In this document: piece by piece, positions 8,228-15,798 of the stretch
Numbering within the stretch: the first letter of the stretch is position 1
How the letters are laid out: each line of letters opens with the position of its first letter
Source of the DNA: an uncultured Bacteroidales bacterium
Lineage (GTDB): Bacteria; Bacteroidota; Bacteroidia; Bacteroidales; WCHB1-69
Direction: 5' to 3'
DNA length: 64,000 nt
NCBI GenBank assembly: GCA_905233585.1
Contig: CAJOFD010000005.1
Span: forward strand, 32,647 to 96,646
The notes under the pieces: model-generated
Told to the model about the DNA's origin: nothing
The model's database searches: none
The model's input: only the letters and a program-made list of their open reading frames with translations
Program-made: the position numbers and the translations under genes

Positions 8228-8873
8228 ATTGCAAACGCCTGTATTATTGGCAATATGTTTATATGTTCTAACTATCGCACAGGGGCAGCAGATAGCCTTG
8301 CTGAAATATCAGGGGGGGGGCGACTGGTATGCCAATCCGACATCATTGCCCAATTTGATTAAATTTTGCAACAGCAACTTACATACCCATTTGGATTTGC
8401 AGCCGGCGACGGTAGAGGCGGGCAGTAAAAATATTTTCAACTATCCTTTCGTTCACATGACGGGGCATGGCAATGTTGTTTTTTCCGATGCGGAAGCAAA
8501 CAACATTCGCAAATATTTGATAAGCGGCGGATTTTTGCATATTGACGACAATTACGGTTTGGATAAATTTATAAGAAGAGAAATGAAGAAGGTGTTTCCC
8601 GAACTTGACTTCGTGGAAATACCTTTTTCGCATCCTATTTATCACCAAAGTTACGAATTTCCCAACGGCTTACCCAAAATTCATGAACATGACGGCAAAT
8701 CCCCTCAAGGTTTTGCATTGTTTTATGAAGGCAGAATGGTTTGTTTCTATACCTACGAATGCGACTTGGGGGACGGCTGGGAAGACTATGCCGTGCATTT
8801 GGATGACGAGGCCACAAGAACCAAAGCATTGAGAATGGGGGCGAATATTATTCAATATGTGTTCAGCAGATAG
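8220..8873 (+). CDS. DUF4159 domain protein, secreted
   Basis: A 217-residue protein with a signal peptide (hydrophobic residues 4-20, then AQGQQ). The DUF4159 signature KYQGGGDWYANPTSLPNL starts near residue 29, followed by VHMTGHGNVVFS and GGFLHIDDNYG. The family is common in Bacteroidota and resembles glutamine-amidotransferase-like folds, but I know of no established function. It overlaps the rng stop by 8 bp and is followed 12 bp later by an S4-domain gene, so it is probably part of the rng-rseP operon. The GGG motif is encoded by a run of nine G residues at 8312-8320, a potential slippage site. Confidence 0.85.
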   Translation: MNRLQTPVLLAICLYVLTIAQGQQIALLKYQGGGDWYANPTSLPNLIKFCNSNLHTHLDLQPATVEAGSKNIFNYPFVHMTGHGNVVFSDAEANNIRKYLISGGFLHIDDNYGLDKFIRREMKKVFPELDFVEIPFSHPIYHQSYEFPNGLPKIHEHDGKSPQGFALFYEGRMVCFYTYECDLGDGWEDYAVHLDDEATRTKALRMGANIIQYVFSR

Positions 8874-8885
8874 GGGATTGCGGCT

Positions 8886-9290
8886 ATGGAAAAAACCAGA
8901 ATAGACAAATGGCTTTGGATGGTGCGTCTGTTCAAGACAAGAACGATGGCCAACGAAGCCTGCTTGGCAGGCAAGGTGAAAATACAGGGCAATAATGTCA
9001 AACCGTCAAAAGAGGTGGTGCCCAATCTCGTTATTACTGTTACCATAGGACAATTGCAGAAAACCATAGAGGTTATCGGCAGCCCCAAGAACAGAATATC
9101 GGCGGGTTTGGTGCCCGATTATTACATAGACAGAACTCCTCAAGCAGAATATGACAGGGTCAAGATGCTGTCCATGCGTTTTGAGAGGCGGGAACACGGT
9201 CTCGGCCGCCCGACCAAAAGAGACAGACGGCAATTGGATTATCTAAAAGATTATTTGAAACAAACAGAAGATTGGGAAGACGATGAATAG
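8886..9290 (+). CDS. hslR: S4-domain RNA-binding protein, Hsp15 family
   Basis: A 134-residue protein. The S4 RNA-binding domain occupies the first ~60 residues (TRIDKWLWMVRLFKTRTMANEAC, then VKIQGNNVKPS), followed by a basic linker (GRPTKRDRRQLDYL) and an acidic end. E. coli Hsp15 binds 50S subunits that still carry a nascent chain and helps rescue them. Length and motif order fit that family. It begins 12 bp after the DUF4159 gene and overlaps the following SDR gene by 8 bp. The family is clear; the ribosome-rescue role is carried over from E. coli. Confidence 0.87.
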   Translation: MEKTRIDKWLWMVRLFKTRTMANEACLAGKVKIQGNNVKPSKEVVPNLVITVTIGQLQKTIEVIGSPKNRISAGLVPDYYIDRTPQAEYDRVKMLSMRFERREHGLGRPTKRDRRQLDYLKDYLKQTEDWEDDE

Positions 9291-10092
9291 TTCAGCAAAG
9301 AATAATACAAAGGTAGTATGGATAACCGGCGCCTCATCGGGGATAGGCAAGGCAACGGCCTTGGCCTTCGCCGCCCAAGGGTACAGTCTCATACTTACCG
9401 CCTTGGAAGCCGATTGGCTGGAAACGGTAAAACAACAAGCCCTGCAATCGGGCAGCCCGCGTGTGGCGAGCCTTCCGTTTGATTTGTCGCGGCTGGAAGA
9501 ACTGCCAGCCTTGGCAGAAACGGCGTGGCAACAGTTCGGCAGGATAGACATTTTCTACAACAATGCCGGCATCAGCCAGCGGGGGACAACGGTTGATACC
9601 GAAATGCGGGTATTCAACAAGGTGATGGATATAGATTTTTATGCTCCCGTCATGTTATGCAAGACCATTTTGCCCAAAATGTTGGCACAGGGCGGGGGAC
9701 AATTGGCGGTAACGACCAGTATAGCGGGTAAGTTCGGTTTTCCTTTGCGCTCTGCCTATTGTTCGGCAAAGCATGCGCTCTATGGTTTTTACGAAACCAT
9801 ACAGGCGGAATATTATCAGCAAAACATAAGGGTAACCATCGTTTGTCCGGGACGTGTGCAGACCAATATTTCCGTCAATGCATTGGAAAAGGACGGTCAG
9901 AAACATGGCGTGATGGACAAAGGACAGGCAGGGGGCATTGCGGCAGAAAAAGCAGGCAGGCAAATCTGCAAAGCGATAATCAAACAAAAAAGAGAAGTCT
10001 TCATCGGAAGCAAAGAATTGATAATGGTATATCTCAAACGTTTCTTCCCGGGTCTGACGGCAAAAATCGCCAGAAACATTTCCAACATGTAA
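9283..10092 (+). CDS. SDR-family oxidoreductase
   Basis: A 269-residue classical short-chain dehydrogenase. The Rossmann glycine motif TGASSGIGKA is near residues 15-24, NNAG near residue 90, and the catalytic YCSAK (Y-x-x-x-K) near 157-161, followed by VCPGRVQTNIS. Such enzymes use NAD(P)H to reduce carbonyls or oxidise alcohols; the C-terminal part resembles DHRS7-like SDRs often called acyl-dihydroxyacetone-like reductases. The substrate cannot be deduced. It overlaps hslR by 8 bp and is followed 54 bp later by dxr, consistent with the same operon. It belongs to the GC-rich block of this region. Confidence 0.88.
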   Translation: MNSSAKNNTKVVWITGASSGIGKATALAFAAQGYSLILTALEADWLETVKQQALQSGSPRVASLPFDLSRLEELPALAETAWQQFGRIDIFYNNAGISQRGTTVDTEMRVFNKVMDIDFYAPVMLCKTILPKMLAQGGGQLAVTTSIAGKFGFPLRSAYCSAKHALYGFYETIQAEYYQQNIRVTIVCPGRVQTNISVNALEKDGQKHGVMDKGQAGGIAAEKAGRQICKAIIKQKREVFIGSKELIMVYLKRFFPGLTAKIARNISNM

Positions 10093-10146
10093 GGGGAGAC
10101 GATACCATAATTTGTACGATATGCTAACAAAAGATATTTTTTCGAC

Positions 10147-11313
10147 ATGGGAATAAAGAAAAGAATAGCCATCTTGGGTTCGACGGGGAGTATCGGCAGG
10201 CAAACCTTGGCGGTTGTCGAAAACCACAGGGAAAGATTTTCAGTAGAAGTGCTCACCGCGCAGAACAATGCGGATTTGTTGATAGAACAAGCCGTCAAAT
10301 TTCAGCCCAATGCGGTAGTTATCACCAACGAAGCCCTCTATGGCAAGGTGCAGGAGGCATTGAACAAGTTTGACATTAAGGTTTTTGCCGGCAGGAGGTC
10401 ATTGCTGGACATTGTCAGCATGTCGTCCATCGATATGGTGGTGGTTGCCTTGGTAGGATTTGCCGGCTTGGAGCCCACCTACAACGCATTGGACGCCGGT
10501 AAGGTCGTCGCCTTGGCGAACAAAGAAACTTTGGTTGCCGGAGGTGAAATCATTATGCAAAAGGCACTTGAAAAAAAATCCTGTGTGCTGCCTGTGGACT
10601 CGGAGCACTCCGCTATTTTCCAATGTCTTGTCGGGGAGCATGACAACGAGATAGAACTGCTGACCTTGACGGCCTCAGGGGGTCCGTTCTTGGGAAAAAA
10701 CAAAAAAGAACTCTCCGCCGTAAGTCCGGCGCAAGCCTTGAAACACCCCAATTGGTCTATGGGCAACAAGGTTACCATCGATTCGGCGACATTGATGAAC
10801 AAAGGCTTGGAGATGATAGAAGCCCACTGGCTGTTCGGCGTTGTTCCGAGCAAAATACAAGTCATTGTTCACCCCCAAAGTATCGTCCACTCGCTGGTGC
10901 ATTTTTCGGACGGTGCCGTCAAAGCCCAAATGGGTCTTCCGGACATGAAACTTCCCATACAATATGCCCTGTCGTTTCCGCAGAGGCTGAGCATGCCGTA
11001 TCCGCACTTCACGTTCGCCGATTACGGGCAATTGGATTTTCTCGCTCCCGACACCGAGACCTTTGAGTGCCTTGGCATCGCCTACGAAGCCATCGCCCGA
11101 GGCGGGAATATGCCTTGCGTGATGAACGCCGCCAACGAAGAAGCCGTGTGGGCGTTCCTGCAAGAAAAAATCAAGTTCCTGGACATTCCTGTGGTCATCA
11201 AAAAAACTATGGATACGGTCAGTCGGGACAAAAGCGTGTCATTGGATATCTTGGCAGAGACCGATGACTGCGCAAGGATAAAAGCAAAAGAAATAATTGA
11301 AACCATAAATTAA
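10147..11313 (+). CDS. dxr: 1-deoxy-D-xylulose-5-phosphate reductoisomerase
   Basis: A 388-residue enzyme of the non-mevalonate isoprenoid pathway. It turns 1-deoxyxylulose 5-phosphate into methylerythritol 4-phosphate with NADPH. Visible motifs are the dinucleotide-binding GSTGSIGRQTL (residues ~10-20), ALANKETLVAGG, the metal-binding PVDSEHSAIFQ, and the active-site flap region HPNWSMGNKVTIDSATLMNKGLE. The family length is matched. It lies 5 bp upstream of rseP, a conserved neighbour in many bacteria. The isoprenyl chains it feeds are extended by the polyprenyl synthetase at 19.4 kb. The DNA is markedly GC-rich compared with most of the window. Confidence 0.97.
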   Translation: MGIKKRIAILGSTGSIGRQTLAVVENHRERFSVEVLTAQNNADLLIEQAVKFQPNAVVITNEALYGKVQEALNKFDIKVFAGRRSLLDIVSMSSIDMVVVALVGFAGLEPTYNALDAGKVVALANKETLVAGGEIIMQKALEKKSCVLPVDSEHSAIFQCLVGEHDNEIELLTLTASGGPFLGKNKKELSAVSPAQALKHPNWSMGNKVTIDSATLMNKGLEMIEAHWLFGVVPSKIQVIVHPQSIVHSLVHFSDGAVKAQMGLPDMKLPIQYALSFPQRLSMPYPHFTFADYGQLDFLAPDTETFECLGIAYEAIARGGNMPCVMNAANEEAVWAFLQEKIKFLDIPVVIKKTMDTVSRDKSVSLDILAETDDCARIKAKEIIETIN

Positions 11314-11318
11314 GAGAT

Positions 11319-12779
11319 ATGAATATAGTTATTATGACAGCCCAATTGTTGCTGGGGTTGGCAATATTGGTTTTTGTCCATGAGACAGGACATTTTGTTG
11401 CGGCACGCATTTTCAAGGTGAGAGTGCCCAAGTTCTACTTGTTTTTCAACCCGAAATTTTCCATCGTGAAGTTCAAACGTATCAAGGGGAAGTGGCAGGT
11501 CAAGTTCTTTTCCGCCAATCTGCCCGACACGGAAGTCGTTACCAACGCCGACGGCAGCCCCGTCTTGGATGCGAAAGGCAAAAACAAATACAAGATGATA
11601 GATACGCAGTCATTGGACGATGACGACTGGCGGAAATACCCCGAAAACACCGAATACGGTATCGGCTGGCTGCCCTTGGGGGGCTATTGCCAAATCGCCG
11701 GCATGATAGACGAGACGCAGACGGTCGAAAATCTGTCCAGCGAACCCCAACCCTGGGAGTTCCGATTCAAACCGGCATGGCAGCGGCTCATTATTGTCTT
11801 GGCAGGTGTTATCGTCAATATGATAGTGGGGGTGTTGCTTTTCGCCATGGTTATCCGCTGTTACGAAAAGCAGTATATTCCCAACGCCGGGATTACCGAA
11901 GGGCTCTATGCCTTTGAGTCGGCAAAAAACATAGGCTTCGCAACGGGCGACAAAATCATCTCCATAGACGGGAAAAGCTACGAACGCTACAGCGATATCA
12001 AGCCCGCATTGATATTGGGCAATATGGCGCAGGTCGAGCGGGACGGTAAATTGATGGATATTGTATTGGGAGACCGCATTTATGATACGATGAAGGTTCA
12101 CATGAACACCTTTTTGGAACCGATGAACTTTCCTTTTGTCATAGATTCCGTCGTCAATCCCGATTTGGCATCAGGCAAACTCCAAAAGGGGGACAAACTG
12201 ATTGGGTTGAACGACAGGCAACTGGAATGTTACGGCACTTGGCAGGAATTTCATCTCGATTATGCCAACCAGCCTGTCACCTTGACCTATTTGAGGGACA
12301 ACGACACGCTAACGACCACCGCCGTCTTGGACAGCAACGGTCTGCTGGGCGTTTTTTGTACCATGCCTGACTTTAAGATGGCAACATATTCGATAGGACA
12401 GTCCTTTGTCTATGGTTGGAAAGACGCGATGAACAATTTGAGGCTCAACATATCGGGTTTGGGCAAATTGTTGTCGGGACAAGAGAAAGCCTCGTCGCTT
12501 TCGGGACCTATCGGCATAGCGCAAATATACGGCAACGTGTGGAATTGGGGCAGGTTCTGGTACATTACGGGACTGTTGTCCGTCATTTTGGCTTTTATGA
12601 ACGTACTGCCGATACCGGGGCTGGACGGCGGACATGCTATCTTTACATTAATAGAGCTATTGACCGGACGGAAGGTGTCGGATAACGTTATCCAAGCCGC
12701 CCAAACAGTCGGAATGATAATATTGTTATTATTAATGATATTTGTTTTCGGAAACGACATTCTAAAATTATTTCACTAA
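11319..12779 (+). CDS. rseP: RseP-family site-2 zinc metalloprotease
   Basis: A 486-residue membrane protein. The zinc-binding HETGH (H21, E22, H25) lies in the first membrane helix, a PDZ region in the middle (ATGDKIISIDGKSY and KGDKLIGLNDRQ), and the third ligand motif LDGGH near residue 436, followed by C-terminal membrane helices. RseP cleaves anti-sigma factors and remnant signal peptides within the inner membrane. In Bacteroidota its substrate is probably an ECF anti-sigma factor, none of which is encoded here. It is the last gene of the rng-rseP run and is followed by a strong terminator. Confidence 0.95.
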   Translation: MNIVIMTAQLLLGLAILVFVHETGHFVAARIFKVRVPKFYLFFNPKFSIVKFKRIKGKWQVKFFSANLPDTEVVTNADGSPVLDAKGKNKYKMIDTQSLDDDDWRKYPENTEYGIGWLPLGGYCQIAGMIDETQTVENLSSEPQPWEFRFKPAWQRLIIVLAGVIVNMIVGVLLFAMVIRCYEKQYIPNAGITEGLYAFESAKNIGFATGDKIISIDGKSYERYSDIKPALILGNMAQVERDGKLMDIVLGDRIYDTMKVHMNTFLEPMNFPFVIDSVVNPDLASGKLQKGDKLIGLNDRQLECYGTWQEFHLDYANQPVTLTYLRDNDTLTTTAVLDSNGLLGVFCTMPDFKMATYSIGQSFVYGWKDAMNNLRLNISGLGKLLSGQEKASSLSGPIGIAQIYGNVWNWGRFWYITGLLSVILAFMNVLPIPGLDGGHAIFTLIELLTGRKVSDNVIQAAQTVGMIILLLLMIFVFGNDILKLFH

Positions 12780-12802
12780 ACATGTTTCCTTGAACAAATC
12801 GG

Positions 12803-12837
12803 AACACCCTCACTGAAAAGTGAGGGTGTTTTGTTTT
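12803..12837 (+). terminator. Rho-independent terminator after rseP
   Basis: A perfect 12-bp stem, AACACCCTCACT with AGTGAGGGTGTT, around a GAAA tetraloop, followed by TTGTTTT. It closes the rng-rseP operon and may also act for the convergent rlmN gene. Confidence 0.92.
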
Positions 12838-12858
12838 ATTTAGGTATCAACAAATATG

Positions 12859-13902
12859 TTATCTGTTACCGTTGTGCTGCTTGCTGACCAATTGTCCGCA
12901 TGCGGCGGCGATGTCCTGACCCTTGCTTTGACGAACATAGACGAGCATGTTCTTACTCTCCAATAATTCGGCAAAGGCTTGTTGCCGTTCTTTTGTTGTC
13001 GGCTCAAATGCGGAAAGAGGGTGTGGGTTGTAGTTTATCAAATTGATTTTGACGGGGAAATTTCTGCACAGCGCAGCCAACTTCTGGGCGTCATCGGTGC
13101 TGTCGTTGATATTTTTGAGTAACAAATACTCAATGGTGATACGTTGTCCTGTCGTTTTGTGGTAGTCCTTCAAGGCGGCAACAAGTTCGGAAATAGAATA
13201 TCTCTCCGCAACGGGCATAATGGTTTTCCTTTTTTCCGCATCTGCCGCATGAAGCGATATTGCGAGACCTATATTCGGCTGCAGGACAGCCAAACGGGAC
13301 AATTTGGTGCTAATGCCAGCTGTAGAAAGCGTAATACGGCTCGGAGACATCTCCATGCCATCTTTTCCTGTTATTATATCAATGGCTTTACTCACATTGT
13401 CAAGATTGAGTAGTGGTTCTCCCATGCCCATAATGACGATATTTGACAGATGTGTGCCATAATTCGTTTTAGATAGTTCATTAGCCAAGAACACCTGCTG
13501 ATAGATTTCATCGGCATGGAGGTTTCTCTTAAAACCCATAGACCCCGTTGCACAGAATCTGCAACCCAATGCACAGCCGACCTGCGACGAAATGCACACC
13601 GTTGTACGCTGCTTTGACGGAATGAGAACCATTTCTATCTGCTGACGGTCGAATAATCGCAAAATATATTTGCGGCTGCCGTCCTGACTGACATGTTCCT
13701 GTTCAACAGAAAGGCTCCTTATATAGAAATTGGCTTCCAAAATGCTCCGCAAGGCTGCCGAAAGATTGGTCATGGCAGCAAAATCAGACACATTCTTCTG
13801 CCAAATCCATTGGTATATTTGTTTGGCTCTAAAAGATTTTTCATTGTTTGCTATTAAAAAATCACTTATCTCTGAAATACTTAAATCGTTAATTGCCTTC
13901 AT
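12859..13902 (-). CDS. rlmN: Dual-specificity RNA methyltransferase RlmN
   Basis: A 347-residue radical SAM enzyme. The cluster motif CALGCRFC is at residues 110-117 (CX3CX2C), followed by ATGSMGFKRNL, MGMGEPLLN and, near the C-terminus, a conserved cysteine in the DIAAACGQL segment. RlmN methylates C2 of A2503 in 23S rRNA and A37 in some tRNAs. A longer frame could start at a TTG at 13917. Those extra codons lie in the GA-rich repeat tract, so I choose the ATG at 13902, which gives MKAINDLS. The gene is convergent with rseP. Confidence 0.95.
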   Translation of the reverse strand: MKAINDLSISEISDFLIANNEKSFRAKQIYQWIWQKNVSDFAAMTNLSAALRSILEANFYIRSLSVEQEHVSQDGSRKYILRLFDRQQIEMVLIPSKQRTTVCISSQVGCALGCRFCATGSMGFKRNLHADEIYQQVFLANELSKTNYGTHLSNIVIMGMGEPLLNLDNVSKAIDIITGKDGMEMSPSRITLSTAGISTKLSRLAVLQPNIGLAISLHAADAEKRKTIMPVAERYSISELVAALKDYHKTTGQRITIEYLLLKNINDSTDDAQKLAALCRNFPVKINLINYNPHPLSAFEPTTKERQQAFAELLESKNMLVYVRQSKGQDIAAACGQLVSKQHNGNR

Positions 13903-13904
13903 AC

Positions 13905-14025
13905 GCTCACCTCTCAACTTTCAATTATCAAATTTAAATTATCACCTCTCATTTCTCACCTCTCAATTCTCAACTATCAATTCTTACCTCTCAATTCTCA
14001 ACTCTCAACTCTCAAATATTAATTC
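13905..14025. repeat. Degenerate CT/GA-rich short repeats
   Basis: About ten imperfect repeats of CTCTCAATTCTCAAC (plus strand; GTTGAGAATTGAGAG on the other strand), between rlmN and the DUF6261-like gene. The same words recur at 15286-15306, 41235-41300 and 43744-43783, always next to the DUF6261-like loci. No gene or promoter is seen in it. Confidence 0.8.
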
Positions 14026-14799
14026 TCAGTTTTCAACTTCGTTTCCGCTGTTATCATCTTCTTCTTGTTGGTCATCATTATTATTTGAATAATTGTATGA
14101 TTTGCGCTCGAAGATATTCACATAATAATTAATGGTGTTATTCCAATTGTTAATGAAATTGGTGTATGATTCCGCGTGTGTAAAACGTTCTGCTGCTTCA
14201 ACATATGAAAGAATTTCATCATATATATTATCTATGACGAGCCTTGCATTTCGGAGAGCTCCTTTCTGCTTGAGCCCTTTTTCAGTATTTCTCTGGTCAA
14301 TGAGTACTGCAAAATACATATTCTTTTCCTTTAATGTTTGCACAAGTGCCATAATGTTCAATTTAGTAAGATGTGTCTGCATGGTAGGGGATTGCAGGTC
14401 TTCTATTAGATTGCGTATGCGGCTTGTTTGCTCGTCCTTTTGCTGCTGGTTGTCTATTTTATAATTATTAAGGACACTTTTCAATTTCTTTGCAGATGAT
14501 TGTTCAGATGAATAGACGCCATTATTTGACCAAGCATTGATGATATTTCTAATGCATGAATAAATCATATCTCTTTCGTTATCTGTCTGATTGATAATTT
14601 GTGTCAAATCGCTTCCTTTTGAAAGTTTGTAGCAACGGTTTTCTTCATTATAGGCTTCGTTGAAAGATGAAAAATAATTTTCAAGTTCTTCATTGCCTGT
14701 TGTATCTATTGCGGACATTTTTTCTTTGAACAGATACATAAATTCGATATGCAATCCGTTAGTAAGTTTTACTTTGTCTAATTTGATAAACTTTCCCAT
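14026..14799 (-). CDS. DUF6261-like protein, paralog 1
   Basis: A 257-residue protein with no signal peptide or membrane segment, mostly helical in appearance. It is clearly homologous to the product of 42632..43501: both have MG(K/E)F, then DNERD, Y-S-x-I-R-N-I, A-W-S-N, and GALRNAR followed by ID. Both end in a low-complexity Asn/Asp/Glu tail (here NNDDQQEEDDNSGNEVEN). I believe this is the uncharacterised Bacteroidota family DUF6261, from memory. Its -7 box is at 14848 and a tandem array of 42-bp hairpin units starts at 14877, right behind the promoter. Paralog 2 has the same arrangement. Function unknown; association with the array suggests a link to DNA or RNA hairpins. Confidence 0.8.
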   Translation of the reverse strand: MGKFIKLDKVKLTNGLHIEFMYLFKEKMSAIDTTGNEELENYFSSFNEAYNEENRCYKLSKGSDLTQIINQTDNERDMIYSCIRNIINAWSNNGVYSSEQSSAKKLKSVLNNYKIDNQQQKDEQTSRIRNLIEDLQSPTMQTHLTKLNIMALVQTLKEKNMYFAVLIDQRNTEKGLKQKGALRNARLVIDNIYDEILSYVEAAERFTHAESYTNFINNWNNTINYYVNIFERKSYNYSNNNDDQQEEDDNSGNEVEN

Positions 14800-14847
14800 G
14801 ATAAAATTGATTTTAAATTTATTTACAATTATATGATTTCAACCCTG

Positions 14848-14855
14848 CAAAGATA
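14848..14855 (-). promoter_or_regulatory. -7 promoter box for DUF6261-like paralog 1
   Basis: Minus strand TATCTTTG followed by C, 49 bp before the start codon and about 20 bp from the first hairpin of array 1. Confidence 0.7.
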
Positions 14856-14876
14856 CCATTTTTTTTCATATAATTC

Positions 14877-15144
14877 TTGCGGAACTATCCGAAAATACTA
14901 CTTTTTACAAAATCATATTTGCAGAACACTCCGCAAGTACCAATTTTACAAAAATACATTTGCGGAATACTCCGCAAGTACTATTTTTTACAAAAATACA
15001 TTTGCGGAACTCTCCGCAAGTACAAATTTTACAAAAATATACTTGCGGAACTCTCCGCAAGAACTACTTTTTACAAAAATATATTTGCGGAACACTCCGC
15101 AAGCACTACTTTTTATAAAAATACATTTGCGGAATACTCCGCAA
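14877..15144. repeat. Hairpin tandem array 1 (7 units, 41-42 bp period)
   Basis: Seven units whose hairpins begin 42, 41, 42, 41, 42 and 42 bp apart. Each unit is an 18-nt hairpin with the form TTGCGGA-nnnn-TCCGCAA (7-bp stem, 4-nt loop) plus a linker like GTACTACTTTTTACAAAAAT. The first two units have stem mismatches; units 3-7 are perfect, and unit 5 extends to 8 bp. The linker matches that of array 2 at 42 kb while the stem sequence differs on both arms. Because the period is near a multiple of three, spurious reading frames stay open; I do not call a gene. It lies directly upstream of the promoter of DUF6261-like paralog 1. Confidence 0.92.
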
Positions 15145-15150
15145 GTACAA

Positions 15151-15222
15151 ATTTTTAGAAAATGTTTCTCACCGCGAAACCTCTTTCATTGTAAAACTTT
15201 ATTTGTGGTTATCAAAGAAAGT
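15151..15222 (+). repeat. 70-nt module, copy 1
   Basis: Begins ATTTTTAGAAAATGTTTCTC, continues with ACCGCGAAACC and ends in a TTATCAAAGAAAG segment. Nearly the same sequence occurs at 15532-15602 and 41745-41814. It fuses to the last linker of array 1, and its TTTC...GAAACC core resembles a diverged array-2 unit, so it is probably related to the array repeats. Confidence 0.8.
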
Positions 15223-15354
15223 TTTGTATAAATCTTACAAATGCTTATAAAATTAGAATTTATATTTGCGAGAAAGAAAATTGAGAATTGATAAATGAGA
15301 AATGATAGGTAGAACTTAATCTTTTCCATATTGATGACAAACGTAGAGAAAAGA

Positions 15355-15610
15355 ATGCGGTTTAGAAATATTTTCGTATAAAAATGTGAAACTTGGAGCG
15401 TAAAAAAACTGCCCGGGAAAATGGGATGACAAGTTCAATAGTATGTTGATTTGAAAAACAGTATTTGCATTACAAATCTACACGCCTATGAAACAAATAA
15501 TGGTGTTGCAGTTTTAGCGAGAAGTTTCCCTATTTTTAGAAAATGTTTCTCACCGCGAAACCCCTTTCTTTGCAAAACTTTCTTTGGGGTTATCAAAGAA
15601 AGTTGTATAT
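15355..15610. repeat. Inverted-repeat-bounded element, copy 1 (~250 nt)
   Basis: A non-coding element shared with 41568-41816. The left arm GAAACTTGGAGCG...AACTGC (15388-15412) pairs imperfectly with the right arm GCAGTTTTAGCG...AGTTTC (15508-15528). Between the arms only part of the sequence is conserved between copies, including the nine-codon frame ATGAAA...TTTTAG. The right side carries the 70-nt module (15532-15602), itself ending in a CTTTCTTTG/CAAAGAAAG hairpin. Nature unknown: a MITE-like element or a structured RNA are both possible. The rest of 15223-15798 has no gene I can support. Confidence 0.75.
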
Positions 15611-15621
15611 AAAAATCGTAT

Positions 15622-15670
15622 ACATTCAATGTTTCCTTACAAAAAAAGAGACGTAGCTTGCTACGTCTCC
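15622..15670. repeat. Palindromic hairpin plus adjacent conserved word
   Basis: A perfect 10-bp palindrome GAGACGTAGC-TT-GCTACGTCTC (15648-15669), with A/T runs on both sides so it could terminate either strand, next to ACATTCAATGTTTCCTTAC. Read on the minus strand this is the same pair of elements, in the same order, as GGAGACGTGC... plus GTAAGGACACATTGAATG at 41390-41453. Confidence 0.75.
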
Positions 15671-15798
15671 AAAAAAATATGACATAAACATATAAAAATA
15701 TAAATAATTATATTAACCAAACCTAACTGCCAATATGTAGATTCGTTCCATAATACATATTTGCAAAAAATTATTTATCATATATATTCTCTTTGCTT

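Noticed and set aside
9655-10227. 190-residue minus-strand frame
   Set aside because: Antisense shadow of the SDR and dxr genes in the GC-rich block.
14833-15231. Open frames over array 1
   Set aside because: Same reason as array 2; two overlapping plus-strand frames are open with unrelated repeat peptides.
15355-15610. Retron msr-msd
   Set aside because: Inverted-repeat arms exist, but no reverse transcriptase is encoded nearby and no branching-guanosine context can be assigned.
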